Under the pieces are notes generated by a model. That model worked only from the letters and a program-made list of their open reading frames with translations, was not told where the DNA came from and did not search any database. The position numbers and the translations under genes were made by a program. 64,000 nt of DNA from AP-15 sp963788085 (GTDB taxonomy: Bacteria > Pseudomonadota > Alphaproteobacteria > ATCC43930 > CGMCC-115725). Below are positions 38,703-47,727 of the stretch, piece after piece (positions within the stretch are counted from its first letter, which is position 1; every line of letters begins with the position of its first letter). Location of the stretch: the NCBI GenBank assembly GCA_963788085.1, contig CAWBFS010000041.1, forward strand, positions 5,212-69,211. Direction: 5' to 3'.

Positions 38703-38865
38703 GCCTTAGCGCCTCAGCGTCAAGCCCTGATCATCACGAGCAAGTCCCAACGCGGCGCCTGAATACAACTCTGCCTAAATATTAACCTTTTCGACGAGCT
38801 CTCACGCTCGACGGACGACCGGTTGCAGGCGACGCCGTGCGAGAATTGCGGGTCTAGGGTTCGAT

Positions 38866-38881
38866 TGGCACGATTTTCTGG
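38866..38881 (+). promoter_or_regulatory. Possible sigma-54 promoter for second amtB
   Basis: The -24 box is a perfect TGGCACG, followed by ATTTTCTGGG. The -12 position reads TG rather than the invariant GC, so this is at best a weak site. It lies about 90 bases before the amtB start, a reasonable leader length. It could instead be coincidence. Confidence 0.3.
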
Positions 38882-38959
38882 GTTCCAGCGGCAACGCGTC
38901 CGGCTCATGGATCAGGAGACGGTTCGCCCCCGTGCTGATCGGTCTCTTGGAGGAAGTTG

Positions 38960-40286
38960 ATGAAATCCGCGTACCTTGTCTTGCAACGACTGATGCTGGC
39001 CGCGTCGATGCTCTTGCTGCTAACGTTGTCGGCTGCGGCGCAAGCACCGGCACCAGCTGCCCCGAAGCTCGATTCGGGCGATACCGCGTGGATGCTGACC
39101 TCCATGGCGCTCGTCCTGATGATGACCGTCCCCGGTCTTGCACTGTTTTACGGCGGCATGGTCCGCAAGATGAACGTGCTGGCGACGGTCATGCAGAGCT
39201 TTGCGGTGACCTGCCTCGTCACCGTGTTGTGGATGGTCATCGGCTATAGTTTCGCATTTACCTCCGGATCGCCATTCCTCGGCGGTACGAGCCGGTTTTT
39301 ACTGTACGGCATGACCCTCGATTCAGTTAACGATCTGGCGAAGACCATTCCTGAGTTGGTCTATATGTGCTTCCAGATGACCTTTGCGATCATCACGCCG
39401 GCGCTGATCTGCGGCGCCTTCGCCGATCGCATGAAGTTCTCGGCATTGCTGTGGTTCATCGGGCTGTGGAGCATGTGCGTCTATTGTCCGATCGCCCACT
39501 TTGTGTGGGGACCGGACGGGTTTCTCAATGATGCCGGCGTGCTCGACTTTGCCGGTGGAACCGTCGTGCACATCAATTCCGGCTTTGCCGGCCTGATGGC
39601 GGCGCTGGTTATGGGGCGCGCGGCGCGGCTTCGCGACAGAGCCGATGCCGCCGCACAACCTCGTGCTCAGCGTCATCGGCGCCTCGCTGCTTTGGGTCGG
39701 CTGGTTCGGCTTCAACGCCGGATCGGCGACCGCCGCCAACGGCAATGCCGGCATGGCGATGGCGGTGACCCAAATCGCGACCGCGACCGCGGCGCTCGCC
39801 TGGATGTTCGCCGAGTGGGTCATGAAGGGGAAGCCGAGCGTGCTCGGGATCATCTCGGGCGCGGTCGCGGGGCTCGTCGCGATCACGCCCGCATCGGGTT
39901 TTGTCGACCCGCGCGGCGCCTTGATCATCGGCGTCGCCGCCGGCGTCATCTGTTATTGGGCCACGACGGGGCTCAAGCACGCCCTCAGATATGACGACAG
40001 TCTCGACGCCTTTGGCGTGCACGGCATCGGCGGCATGGTCGGTGCGGTCTTGACTGGTGTGCTGGCGGTTGCATGGGTCGGCGGGGAAGGCAAGAGCGGT
40101 CTGATCGACGGCAATCCGCATCAGGTGCTCGTGCAGCTCTACGGGATCACGGTCACGATCGTCTATGACGTCGTCGTCTCTTTGATCTTGCTCAAGCTAG
40201 TCGATCTTACGGTCGGGCTTCGAGTTGACGCCGAAGTTGAACGCGAGGGTCTCGATTTAGCGTTGCACGGCGAGGCGGTCCAGTAG
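38960..40286 (+). CDS. amtB: Ammonium transporter AmtB (GlnK-linked), frameshifted
   Basis: A second Amt channel of about 442 residues with a cleavable signal sequence (MLAASMLLLLTLSAAAQAPA). Landmarks: SGDTAWMLTSMALVLMMTVP, GLALFYGGMVRKMNVLATVM, CFQMTFAIITPALICGAFAD, GGTVVHINSGFAGLMAALV, then after a one-base shift near 39625 PPHNLVLSVIGASLLWVGWF, and the second pore histidine in DAFGVHGIGGMVGAVLTGVL. ATG 38960 has GGAGG upstream. It is immediately followed by glnK, the conserved amtB-glnK pair (here in reverse order to enterobacteria). Confidence 0.92.
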
Positions 40287-40315
40287 TCCCGCCGAGCTCG
40301 AGGTGAGGTTAAGCG

Positions 40316-40654
40316 ATGAAAAAAATCGAAGCGATCATCAAGCCCTTCAAACTCGACGAAGTGAAGAACGCGCTGCACGAGGTCGGCATCACCGGAATGA
40401 CGGTCAGCGAGGTCAAGGGCTTCGGGCGGCAGAAAGGGCATACGGAAGTATATCGCGGGGCGGAGTACGTCATCGACTTCCTGCCCAAAATCAAGATTGA
40501 GGTCGTGCTCGATGATGCGATTGCCGAGCGAGCGGTGCAGGCCATTCAGGACAGTGCCCGCACCGATAAAATCGGCGACGGCAAGATCTTTGTGCTGCCG
40601 GTCGAACAGGCCATCCGTATCCGCACCGGCGAGCAGGGTCCCGACGCCGTATAA
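40316..40654 (+). CDS. glnK: PII nitrogen regulatory protein GlnK
   Basis: A 112-residue PII signal protein. The T-loop contains uridylylation site Tyr51 in VYRGAEYVIDFLPK; the B-loop region is TDKIGDGKIFVLPVEQAIRIRTGE. It binds ATP/ADP and 2-oxoglutarate, blocks Amt channels when unmodified, and controls NtrB. Start has GAGGTTAAGCG upstream, 29 bases after the amtB stop. Known partners NtrB and two Amt proteins are all in this window. Confidence 0.97.
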   Translation: MKKIEAIIKPFKLDEVKNALHEVGITGMTVSEVKGFGRQKGHTEVYRGAEYVIDFLPKIKIEVVLDDAIAERAVQAIQDSARTDKIGDGKIFVLPVEQAIRIRTGEQGPDAV

Positions 40655-40682
40655 CGCGGCGCCGGAAAACCCAGAGCGCCCG

Positions 40683-41762
40683 TTATTCGAGCGGCTCGGT
40701 TGCGCTGATCTCAATGCCGAAGCCGGCAAGTCCGACATAGGTGCGCGAGCGGGTCGCCAACAGCTGAATCGATGAAATCCGCAGGTCGCGCAGGATCTGC
40801 GCCCCGAGTCCTACCTCGCGCCACTGGACATTGCGCTCATGCTCCGAGCCGGTCGCCTCCTCTGCGAAGGGAGAGGTCGGCACCCCCGACGTGCCGTCCC
40901 GCAGATAGACGAGGACCCCCCGTCCGGCGGCATTGAACCGGCTCAGCGCGGCATGGATGGGTTTGGCGCCGCCGAACACGTCTTCAAGGACATTGGCGCG
41001 GTGCAGCCGCGTCGGGATGTTGATGCCGTCACCGATATTTCCGTAGACGAACGCGTAGTGGTGGACTTTGTCGAACGGCGTCACGTAGGCAAAACCGTCG
41101 AGCTCGCCGATTTCGCTCACTACGGTGAATTCAGCCACGCGGGTCACGAGCTTCTCTCGCGCCTGGCGATAGGCAATCAGATCGGCCACCGATATGCGCC
41201 TCAGGCCATGGCTCTTAGCGAAGCTCCGGACTTGCGGGCCGCGCATCACGGTGCCGTCGTCGTTGACCAGTTCGCAGATGGCCGCCACCTGCTCGATGCC
41301 TGCGAGCCGGCAGAGGTCGATCGCCGCTTCGGTGTGGCCCGAACGCATCAGCACGCCGCCATCCTTGGCGATCAACGGAAAGATATGACCGGGTCGGACG
41401 AAATCCGATCGGCCCGCATTGTTGTTCGCGAGGTTGCGGATTGTCGCGGTGCGGTCGTCGGCGGAGATCCCGGTCGTCGTGCCGTGGCGATAATCGACCG
41501 AAACCGTAAAAGCCGTGCCGTGAATAGCGTCGCTGTCCGCGACCATCGGCGCAAGATGCAGGCGCCGCGCGGTTTCCGCAGTCAATGGCGCGCAGACGAT
41601 GCCGCAGGTATGGCGGATGACAAACGCCATCTTCTCCGGCGTCGCGTGTACCGCCGCGAGGATCAGGTCGCCCTCGTTCTCGCGGTCGTCGTCGTCCGTC
41701 ACAACGACGATTTCGCCGCGGGCGAATGCTTCGATCACTTGCGGAACACGAGAATGAGACAA
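40683..41762 (-). CDS. ribB: 3,4-dihydroxy-2-butanone 4-phosphate synthase with degenerate GTP cyclohydrolase II domain
   Basis: A riboflavin-pathway protein of about 359 residues. The RibB domain (1-205) has VVVTDDDDRENEGDLILAA, RHTCGIVCAPL, RHGTTTGISADDRTATI, RPGHIFPLIAKDGGVLMRSG and GHTEAAIDLCRLAG, with the metal/substrate acids intact. The RibA-like C-terminal half has RLHRANVLEDVFGG where the zinc-cysteine motif (HSECLTGD...CDCG) should be; no zinc cysteines remain, so GTP cyclohydrolase II activity is unlikely. Start is uncertain: TTG 41762 has GGGAG upstream and begins just before SRVPQVIEAFARGE. Confidence 0.9.
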   Translation of the reverse strand: MSHSRVPQVIEAFARGEIVVVTDDDDRENEGDLILAAVHATPEKMAFVIRHTCGIVCAPLTAETARRLHLAPMVADSDAIHGTAFTVSVDYRHGTTTGISADDRTATIRNLANNNAGRSDFVRPGHIFPLIAKDGGVLMRSGHTEAAIDLCRLAGIEQVAAICELVNDDGTVMRGPQVRSFAKSHGLRRISVADLIAYRQAREKLVTRVAEFTVVSEIGELDGFAYVTPFDKVHHYAFVYGNIGDGINIPTRLHRANVLEDVFGGAKPIHAALSRFNAAGRGVLVYLRDGTSGVPTSPFAEEATGSEHERNVQWREVGLGAQILRDLRISSIQLLATRSRTYVGLAGFGIEISATEPLE

Positions 41763-41782
41763 GGTCTGGTCTCCCACCGTGG

Positions 41783-42175
41783 CTAACTGAAGCCATTGGC
41801 GTTCAAGAACCTCGGATTGGCGCTGCGCAGCTTGGCAATGGTGAGGCGCCACAATATCTCGCGCGCGTGATGTTCGCGCGGCTCTGACGATTCGAGTACA
41901 CCGAGTTGCAAGTCGTGCGACAATCGGGCGAGCAGCCCTAGTTTCCCACTGCCGCTTTCGCCGTATAGCTTCTCCAGCTGGCGTCGGATCTCCTGCGCCG
42001 GTTCCTCACCGGCCACCGCCTCGCGCTCGGCGATCGCCATGCTGTTGGCGACGAGCCGCGCCTCGAGATGGGCCTCCTGGGGCAGCAGCGGCATCAGCTG
42101 ACGCAGCAGCACATCGCGGGCGAGGGCCAGCAGCGCCGGTCCGGTCGGCAGATCACGCACTCTTCGGCACTCCAT
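41783..42175 (-). CDS. DUF6285 domain protein
   Basis: A 130-residue all-helical protein (LLALARDVLLRQLMPLLPQE, ARLVANSMAIAEREAVAGEE, HAREILWRLTIAKLRSANPR). This matches small proteins that follow acyl-CoA-linked aminoglycoside-phosphotransferase-like genes and are classed as DUF6285. It overlaps the phosphotransferase gene by 23 bases and is the last gene of a four-gene operon. Function unknown. Confidence 0.7.
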   Translation of the reverse strand: MECRRVRDLPTGPALLALARDVLLRQLMPLLPQEAHLEARLVANSMAIAEREAVAGEEPAQEIRRQLEKLYGESGSGKLGLLARLSHDLQLGVLESSEPREHHAREILWRLTIAKLRSANPRFLNANGFS

Positions 42176-43232
42176 CCGGGTCCAGCAACATCAGAATCTC
42201 GAGTTCGCACTCGGTCGCACGACGACCGGTCAGTGCGAGATCGAGATTACGCTCGCCCGCGATCATATAGCGGTCGCTTTGCTGCAGCGCGATAATCGCC
42301 CAGCGCACACTCGCCAGCACCTCCCAAAAAAAGACCCTCCGCGGGTCTACTGGCCGGCCCGACTCGCTTTCGTGCCCGCGATAGAAAGGGACGCGGTCGG
42401 CGATGCCGCCGGCCTCGCGGTCGAGCCGCGCAAAGCGCCAGCCTTTCGAGCAAAACCAGCCGATGTCCTCGTGCGGATCGCCCCAGCCGGAAAATTCCCA
42501 ATCGAGGATTCCCGTCAACTCTGTGCCGTCGAGCATGTAATTGCCGGTGCGAAAATCGTGATGGCAGAGGACCGGCTCGACCGGCGGCGGGATATGCGTT
42601 TCCAGCCAACGGATGCCCCATTCTAGCACCGGCCGGGGTATCGGATGACCGTCGAGATAGGCGCGAAACGCGGCGATCTGGTGCGCCGGCCCAACCTCTT
42701 CATAGGGAGCCAGAAAAGCCAGATCGGTGCGCGGCGGCTGGATCGTGTGGATCAGAGCAAGCTCGCGGCCGAGCCGCTCGGCGATAGCCGGGAGGGCCGG
42801 ATCGAGAGCCCGATCGCGAGTGATCCGGTGCGCTGCGGCGGTCCCGTTGACCCGCCGCATTATGAAGAACGGCTGGCCCATTATCTCCGGGTCGGCGCTC
42901 GCCCAGAGTGGCTCCGGCACCGTCACCCCGGCTGCGAAGGCCGCCTTCAGCACCGCGAACTCTTCGAGCCGGCCGAGACTTGCGGCTACTCCGGTTGGTG
43001 CGGCCGTGCGCAGCACCAAGCGCTGTTCCCCGGCGAACGCACCGCCGGAAAACCGCGCATCGACGGCCCAATTCTCCTGGATTGCGCCGCCCCGCAGCGG
43101 CGTGAGGTCGGTAACCTCGACTGCACCTGCGCCGCTCGCTGCGGCGAGAAACCGCGCCAATGCCGCGCGGCGATCCTCGACCGCTGCGCCGGCAACGCGC
43201 GGCTCAGATTGCGGCGACCCCGTGCCCGCCAT
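42153..43232 (-). CDS. Phosphotransferase family protein (APH/choline-kinase fold)
   Basis: A 359-residue kinase-fold protein. The nucleotide-binding region has ENWAVDARFSGG and LVLRTAAP; the catalytic Brenner motif is LCHHDFRTGNYMLDGTELTG, followed by ILDWEFSGWGDPHEDIGW, giving the HxD...N and the DWE metal aspartate. In this gene context (acyl-CoA ligase, SDR, DUF6285) relatives are often annotated as acyl-CoA-dehydrogenase-associated phosphotransferases rather than antibiotic-resistance enzymes. The start overlaps the SDR gene's end. Confidence 0.88.
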   Translation of the reverse strand: MAGTGSPQSEPRVAGAAVEDRRAALARFLAAASGAGAVEVTDLTPLRGGAIQENWAVDARFSGGAFAGEQRLVLRTAAPTGVAASLGRLEEFAVLKAAFAAGVTVPEPLWASADPEIMGQPFFIMRRVNGTAAAHRITRDRALDPALPAIAERLGRELALIHTIQPPRTDLAFLAPYEEVGPAHQIAAFRAYLDGHPIPRPVLEWGIRWLETHIPPPVEPVLCHHDFRTGNYMLDGTELTGILDWEFSGWGDPHEDIGWFCSKGWRFARLDREAGGIADRVPFYRGHESESGRPVDPRRVFFWEVLASVRWAIIALQQSDRYMIAGERNLDLALTGRRATECELEILMLLDPDGVPKSA

Positions 43233-43977
43233 CGACTGCGATCACCGCGCCGGTCATGTAGGCGCCCGCCGGTGACGCCAGCAGCAGCATGGCGCCATCG
43301 ATATCCTGCGGCTGCCCGATACGCCGTAGCGGGATGCGCGCTTCGAGCCTCTTGCCCGCCTCGGAACGAAAGAAATCGCGGTTGAAATCGGTCTCGACAT
43401 AGCCGGGCGCGATCGCATTGACGAGAATGCCGTAGCGCGCCAGTTCCATCGCCAATACTCGGGTCAAGTGGATCAGGCCCGCCTTTGCTGCGGTATAGCT
43501 CGGCACATTGCCGATGGTGCGCTCACCGAGGACGGAGGCGATGTTGACGATCCGCCCGGGTCGTTGCCGATCGACGAGATGTTGGGCGAATTCGCGCGCC
43601 ATGAGCCAGGCGCCCTTGAGGTTGGTGTCGAGGACGTAATCCCATTCCTCTTCGGTGTGCTGCAGCACCGGCTTAGCGACAACGACGCCGGCATTGTTGA
43701 CCAAGATGCTCAGAGGCCCAAGCTCATTTTCGGCGGTTGCAACAGTGGTGGCGACGCTGTCGGACCGGGTAACGTCACACGCGATCGGCAAGCTGTGGCC
43801 TCCGGCAGCCGCAATCTCGCCGGCTACTTCGGCAAGCCGATCTACTCGGCGCGCGGCGAGCGCCACCTTGGCCCCCGCGGCGGCGAGCAGCTCGGCCAGG
43901 TGGCGGCCGATCCCGCTCGACGCGCCGGTCACCAGCGCGATTTGGCCCCCGAGGTCAAAGCTCGGCAACTCCGTCAC
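43204..43977 (-). CDS. SDR-family oxidoreductase
   Basis: A 257-residue short-chain dehydrogenase. The cofactor loop is ALVTGASSGIGRHLAELLAA with ALAARR after it, suggesting NADPH preference. NNAGVV is followed by the catalytic serine in NIASVLGERT and the YTAAKAG Tyr-Lys motif; the C terminus is MTGAVIAVDGGHG. It overlaps both neighbours and is part of a fatty-acid-type operon, where a 3-hydroxyacyl-CoA dehydrogenase role is plausible. Confidence 0.92.
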   Translation of the reverse strand: MTELPSFDLGGQIALVTGASSGIGRHLAELLAAAGAKVALAARRVDRLAEVAGEIAAAGGHSLPIACDVTRSDSVATTVATAENELGPLSILVNNAGVVVAKPVLQHTEEEWDYVLDTNLKGAWLMAREFAQHLVDRQRPGRIVNIASVLGERTIGNVPSYTAAKAGLIHLTRVLAMELARYGILVNAIAPGYVETDFNRDFFRSEAGKRLEARIPLRRIGQPQDIDGAMLLLASPAGAYMTGAVIAVDGGHGVAAI

Positions 43978-45626
43978 GGAGCAATCTCCTTGGCGCGGTC
44001 GCGAAGCTCAAATTTCTGGATCTTGCCGGTCGAGGTCTTCGGCAGCGGGCCGAACACGATCCACCGCGGCACTTTGTAATGCGCGAGGTTGGCGCGGCAC
44101 CAAGCGATGATGTCCTCGGCCGATGCCGGGCCGGCATCAGGCTTCAGTGTAACAAAGGCGCAGGGACTCTCGCCCCAGACCGGGTCGGGTCTGGCGACGA
44201 CCGCCGCCTCCATGATTTGGGGATGGCGGTAGAGGGCGTCCTCGACTTCGAGGGACGAGATGTTCTCGCCGCCTGAAATGATGATGTCCTTGGAGCGGTC
44301 CCTGATTTCGACATATCCGTCGGGATGGCGAACTGCGAGGTCGCCGGTGTGAAACCAGCCATGCGCGAATGCCTCCTCGGTCGCCCGCGTGTTCTTCAGA
44401 TAACCCTTCATCACTGTGTTGCTGCGCAACATCAGTTCGCCAAGCGTGCTGCCGTCCGCCGGAACATCGCTCATCGTCTGCGGATCGACGACGCGCTGGC
44501 GCTCGAGGGTCAGGTAATTCACCCCTTGCCGGGCCATCCGCGCTGCACGCTCCGACAGCGGCAGGGCGGCCCACTCCTCCTGCCACGCGCAGACCGTCGA
44601 GGGACCATAACTTTCGGTCAAGCCATAGAGGTGAGTAACTCGAAACCCCAGCCGCTCCATCCCCTCGATCACCGCGGAAGGCGGAGCCGCGCCGCCGGTG
44701 GCGACCTCGACGACATGGTCAAAGTGCCGCTTTGCGCCGGCGGGCGCGTGCACGAGCATGTTCAGCACAATCGGGGCGCCGCATAGGTGGGTAGCCCGGT
44801 GCTCGGCGATCGCTTGGAAAATCGCCGCGGGTTCGACACGGCGCAAACAGACATGAGTGCCAGCCACTGCCGTCACCGCCCACGGGTAAGTCCAGCCGTT
44901 GCAGTGAAACATCGGCAACGTCCACAGATAGACCGAGTCGCGGTCGAGCGCGAAGGAGATCGCATTGCCGATCGCATTCAGAAAAGCGCCGCGATGGTGG
45001 TACACGACGCCCTTTGGATTGCCGGTCGTGCCGGAAGTGTAGTTGAGCGCGATCGGATCCCATTCATCTCGCGGCCCGGACCAAGCCGCTGCGGGATCAC
45101 CTTCGGCCAGGAAATCTTCGTATTCCGTGCCGCCGAGCGATGCACCGCCGCTGCCGTCGTCGATTTCGACGAGCGGCATTGGACCGGCCAACTCGGCCAG
45201 CGCCTCTTTGACGATCGGCGAGAACTCACGGTCGGCGATCAGCAGCTTGGCCTGTCCATGGACCAGAATGAAAGCGATCGACCGCGCATCGAGACGGTAG
45301 TTCAGCGCGTTGAGCACCGCGCCCGCCATCGGCACGGCGTAGTGCGCTTCGAGCAAAGCAGGGACGTTCGGCGCCATCACGGCGACCGTTTCGCCCCGTG
45401 TGATCCCGCGCCGCCGCAAGGCATCGGCAAATTGCCGGCACCGCTCATAGAAGGCGCGGTAGGTGATGCGGGTGGTCTGGTGGACGACGGCGAGCTTGTC
45501 GGGATACACGGCGGCGGCCCGTGACAGGAATCCCAAGGGGCTCAGCGCGGAGAAATTCGCCGCGTTCCGCGCCAGGTGCGGTGCATCATAGAGATCCCGA
45601 CTTTTCGAGGATTCCACCGATGACAC
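43974..45626 (-). CDS. Acyl-CoA synthetase (AMP-forming)
   Basis: A 550-residue ANL-superfamily ligase. Motifs: P-loop-like NYTSGTTGNPKGVVYHHR, YGLTESYGPSTVCAW, WFHTGDLAVRHPDGYVEIRD and the catalytic lysine in PKTSTGKIQKFELR. It activates a carboxylic acid, probably medium or long chain, to its CoA thioester. It is the first gene of an operon with an SDR, a phosphotransferase and DUF6285, with four-base or longer overlaps. Confidence 0.93.
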   Translation of the reverse strand: MSSVESSKSRDLYDAPHLARNAANFSALSPLGFLSRAAAVYPDKLAVVHQTTRITYRAFYERCRQFADALRRRGITRGETVAVMAPNVPALLEAHYAVPMAGAVLNALNYRLDARSIAFILVHGQAKLLIADREFSPIVKEALAELAGPMPLVEIDDGSGGASLGGTEYEDFLAEGDPAAAWSGPRDEWDPIALNYTSGTTGNPKGVVYHHRGAFLNAIGNAISFALDRDSVYLWTLPMFHCNGWTYPWAVTAVAGTHVCLRRVEPAAIFQAIAEHRATHLCGAPIVLNMLVHAPAGAKRHFDHVVEVATGGAAPPSAVIEGMERLGFRVTHLYGLTESYGPSTVCAWQEEWAALPLSERAARMARQGVNYLTLERQRVVDPQTMSDVPADGSTLGELMLRSNTVMKGYLKNTRATEEAFAHGWFHTGDLAVRHPDGYVEIRDRSKDIIISGGENISSLEVEDALYRHPQIMEAAVVARPDPVWGESPCAFVTLKPDAGPASAEDIIAWCRANLAHYKVPRWIVFGPLPKTSTGKIQKFELRDRAKEIAP

Positions 45627-45748
45627 TTTAACCCTCTCCGCAGCCGGCGCATTCTTGCGGCATCCTCACGGGACGCCGCGCCAAGGTCAAGCGGCGGGAG
45701 GAAACATGCACATCGACGTCGGAACTCGCGGCAGTACGACGGCGCCGA

Positions 45749-45983
45749 TCATCGCCTCCGCCAGCGCAGCAGCCGGCGCGTCGTCCTGAGTTCTCGCTTG
45801 GCGCGGAAACTCGCGGCCGCCATGACAAGGCCGGCGTGATCGGCGGTGACGAGCGCCGCCACCTCGACATCACTGAAGTCCAGCGGCGCCCGCGGCACCG
45901 GCGGGCTCGCGCAGGAATTCGGCTAGCGCCTCTTCGTCGGTGTAAAGCCGGGCAAGGAATTCCTCCAGCGCTGGTGAGCTCAT
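45749..45983 (-). CDS. Small MNIO-associated helical protein, frameshifted
   Basis: ATG 45983 overlaps the stop of the MNIO gene as ATGA, showing coupling. The first frame reads SSPALEEFLARLYTDEEALA and EFLREPAGAA; after a one-base shift near 45895 it continues LDFSDVEVAALVTADHAGLV and MAAASFRAKRELRTTRRLLR, to a stop at 45749, giving about 78 residues. The first part resembles the N-terminal helices of small partner proteins encoded with DUF692 enzymes. If the shift is real, the product stops after about 38 residues (TGA near 45867). Confidence 0.6.
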
Positions 45984-46843
45984 GCCGCAGCTTCCCGGCC
46001 GGCCGCCAAGGCTGCTCGGGCGGTCGCGAGCTGACCGAGAAGTCGGTCAATGGGTGGAAACCGGCCGTCCCGTTCGACGATGACGGTCAGCGGCTGAGGG
46101 ACCAGACGACCGAGTTCGCGCAGTAATGCAAACACCTCCGGCGGCACATCGTGCAGGTGATCGTCGAGCAGTCTTCGTGCCCCGTTCGGTCCGCTGATCC
46201 AACGTCCGCCGCTCAGGTGCGCAGCGGTCACCCGCTCCAGCGGCAATCGGCGCAGTAACGCATGAGGGTCGTCGCCGAAATTGACGGCATTGGCATAGAG
46301 ATTATGGAGATCGAGCAACAGCCCTACGCCGGCTGCGGAGACGATGCGTCCTATCCACTCTGCCCCGTCGAGCCAACTCGCCGGCGGTGCCACCAGAGTG
46401 GCGATGTTTTCGACGAGCGGCGCGCAGCCGACAATTCGTGCGGCGCAGTCGATGTTTCGGCAAGCTCCCTCGATCGACGCCTCGCTGCGCGGGGGCGCGG
46501 CGAGATGGCCGATCTCGATGCCGCCGCCGCGGACAAAGGCCAGGTGCTCCGACCAACTCTCCGCGCCAGTAGCATCCATCAGTCGCGCGACGCGCTCGAG
46601 CCGCCTTCTTTCGACAGGCACTGTCGAGGCGAGGCCGAGCGACACGCCGTGCAATACGATACTGATCTGGGCGGCTAATGTTTGCAATGCCCGCAAATCG
46701 CGGCGCGGCGCGTCGAAATAATTCTCGGCGATGACCTCGATCAGATCGATTTGGTCGAGATGCGCAAGGATTCCCGCGGCGAGCTCAGGGCGCCAACCGA
46801 GCCCGAAGCGGTCGCTTTGCTCAACTGCTGCCGCACCCGCCAC
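45980..46843 (-). CDS. MNIO-family (DUF692) multinuclear iron oxygenase
   Basis: A TIM-barrel enzyme of about 287 residues. Metal-ligand motifs of the MbnB/TglH/ChrH group are visible: VIAENYFDAP, VLHGVSLGLAS, SWSEHLAFVRG, LVENIATLV, LLLDLHNLYANAVNFG, AAHLSGG, LLDDHLHDVPPEV and VIVERDG. Such enzymes use two or three iron ions to modify cysteines or other residues of ribosomal peptides. GTG 46843 was chosen because it lies inside the end of the TIGR04222 gene, implying coupling. Upstream neighbour: membrane protein with Gly/Cys-rich tail; downstream: small helical protein. Confidence 0.88.
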   Translation of the reverse strand: MAGAAAVEQSDRFGLGWRPELAAGILAHLDQIDLIEVIAENYFDAPRRDLRALQTLAAQISIVLHGVSLGLASTVPVERRRLERVARLMDATGAESWSEHLAFVRGGGIEIGHLAAPPRSEASIEGACRNIDCAARIVGCAPLVENIATLVAPPASWLDGAEWIGRIVSAAGVGLLLDLHNLYANAVNFGDDPHALLRRLPLERVTAAHLSGGRWISGPNGARRLLDDHLHDVPPEVFALLRELGRLVPQPLTVIVERDGRFPPIDRLLGQLATARAALAAGREAAA

Positions 46844-47687
46844 AGCCGCCACCTCCGCCTCCGCCTCCCCCACAACCCGATCCGCAGGATGATCCACAGC
46901 CCCCCCCCGAGCTCGCCGCCTTTTTGTACACACGCAGGAAGTCGGCGAAACCGGTGGCCGGCAGTGCCGATATGCCGAACACTGCAGCCAATAACATGGC
47001 ATCACTGGTCATTGCCCCCGGGCGGATGGTTGCCGCCCGCTGGCGGAGCGCCCCGAAGAGCCGCCGCAGATCTTTCAGCATCCTGTTGCCGAGGTGAGTA
47101 CGCGGGCGGCGGACGATGAGACAGACCGCCCATAATCCCAGAGCCATGAGGATGATCAGAAATTGCACATTGTACCGGCCCCGGCCAAAGGCGATAACAA
47201 TCTTGCTTAGAGCGACAGCGAGCAGGATAGCGATCGCGACGGCGAGCCAGCGATATCGATGTACTCGCATTGCTGGGTCGGGCGTCAGTTGCAGGTGCTC
47301 CAATCGCGACCGATAGGGCGTGCAGGCGCGCTCGACGGCCGGATCGTCGAGCATCGCGGTAGCCAGGGTACCGGATTGAGCACACCGCGCCAGAATGGCC
47401 CGTTCGATGGGTTCCCGAACAGAGGATTGCGCACTGCTCCGATTGACGAGGTTGTCGCCACTTACTGCGAGGAGGCCGCGATCGATCAATGACAGCACGG
47501 CAATGCGCGCTGCCTCGCGCGTTCCTCCGCGCAGCCAGGCGATCTGGTAGGGATCACTCAGCGGCAGAGCTCGCGGAGCGCCGCCTTCCGCCTCGTCGAT
47601 TGCGAGCTTCAGCGCGATTATCACGATCAGCGCTACGGCGGCATAAAATACCAGAAATTCCGGACCGCGCAGATCGAAAGGGTTCAT
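46821..47687 (-). CDS. TIGR04222-type membrane protein with Gly/Cys-rich tail
   Basis: A 288-residue protein. The N terminus is a membrane helix (FLVFYAAVALIVIIALKLAI), followed by the TIGR04222 core (YQIAWLRGGTREAARIAVLS, LIDRGLLAV), a second pair of helices near residues 145-190 (AVAIAILLAVALSKIVIAFG, ILMALGLWAVCLIV), and a C-terminal tail beginning GGGCGSSCGSGCGG that is almost entirely Gly, Cys and Ser with five cysteines in the last ~27 residues. The tail is the striking feature: it looks like a tethered modification substrate for the MNIO enzyme encoded immediately downstream. Confidence 0.85.
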   Translation of the reverse strand: MNPFDLRGPEFLVFYAAVALIVIIALKLAIDEAEGGAPRALPLSDPYQIAWLRGGTREAARIAVLSLIDRGLLAVSGDNLVNRSSAQSSVREPIERAILARCAQSGTLATAMLDDPAVERACTPYRSRLEHLQLTPDPAMRVHRYRWLAVAIAILLAVALSKIVIAFGRGRYNVQFLIILMALGLWAVCLIVRRPRTHLGNRMLKDLRRLFGALRQRAATIRPGAMTSDAMLLAAVFGISALPATGFADFLRVYKKAASSGGGCGSSCGSGCGGGGGGGGGCGGCGSS

Positions 47688-47727
47688 CTAATGCAAATTC
47701 CGATCAGGTTTGCACCATTCACCCAAT

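Noticed and set aside
42153..43232. Aminoglycoside resistance gene
   Set aside because: The kinase fold fits, but the operon context with an acyl-CoA ligase, an SDR and DUF6285 points to metabolism, not resistance.
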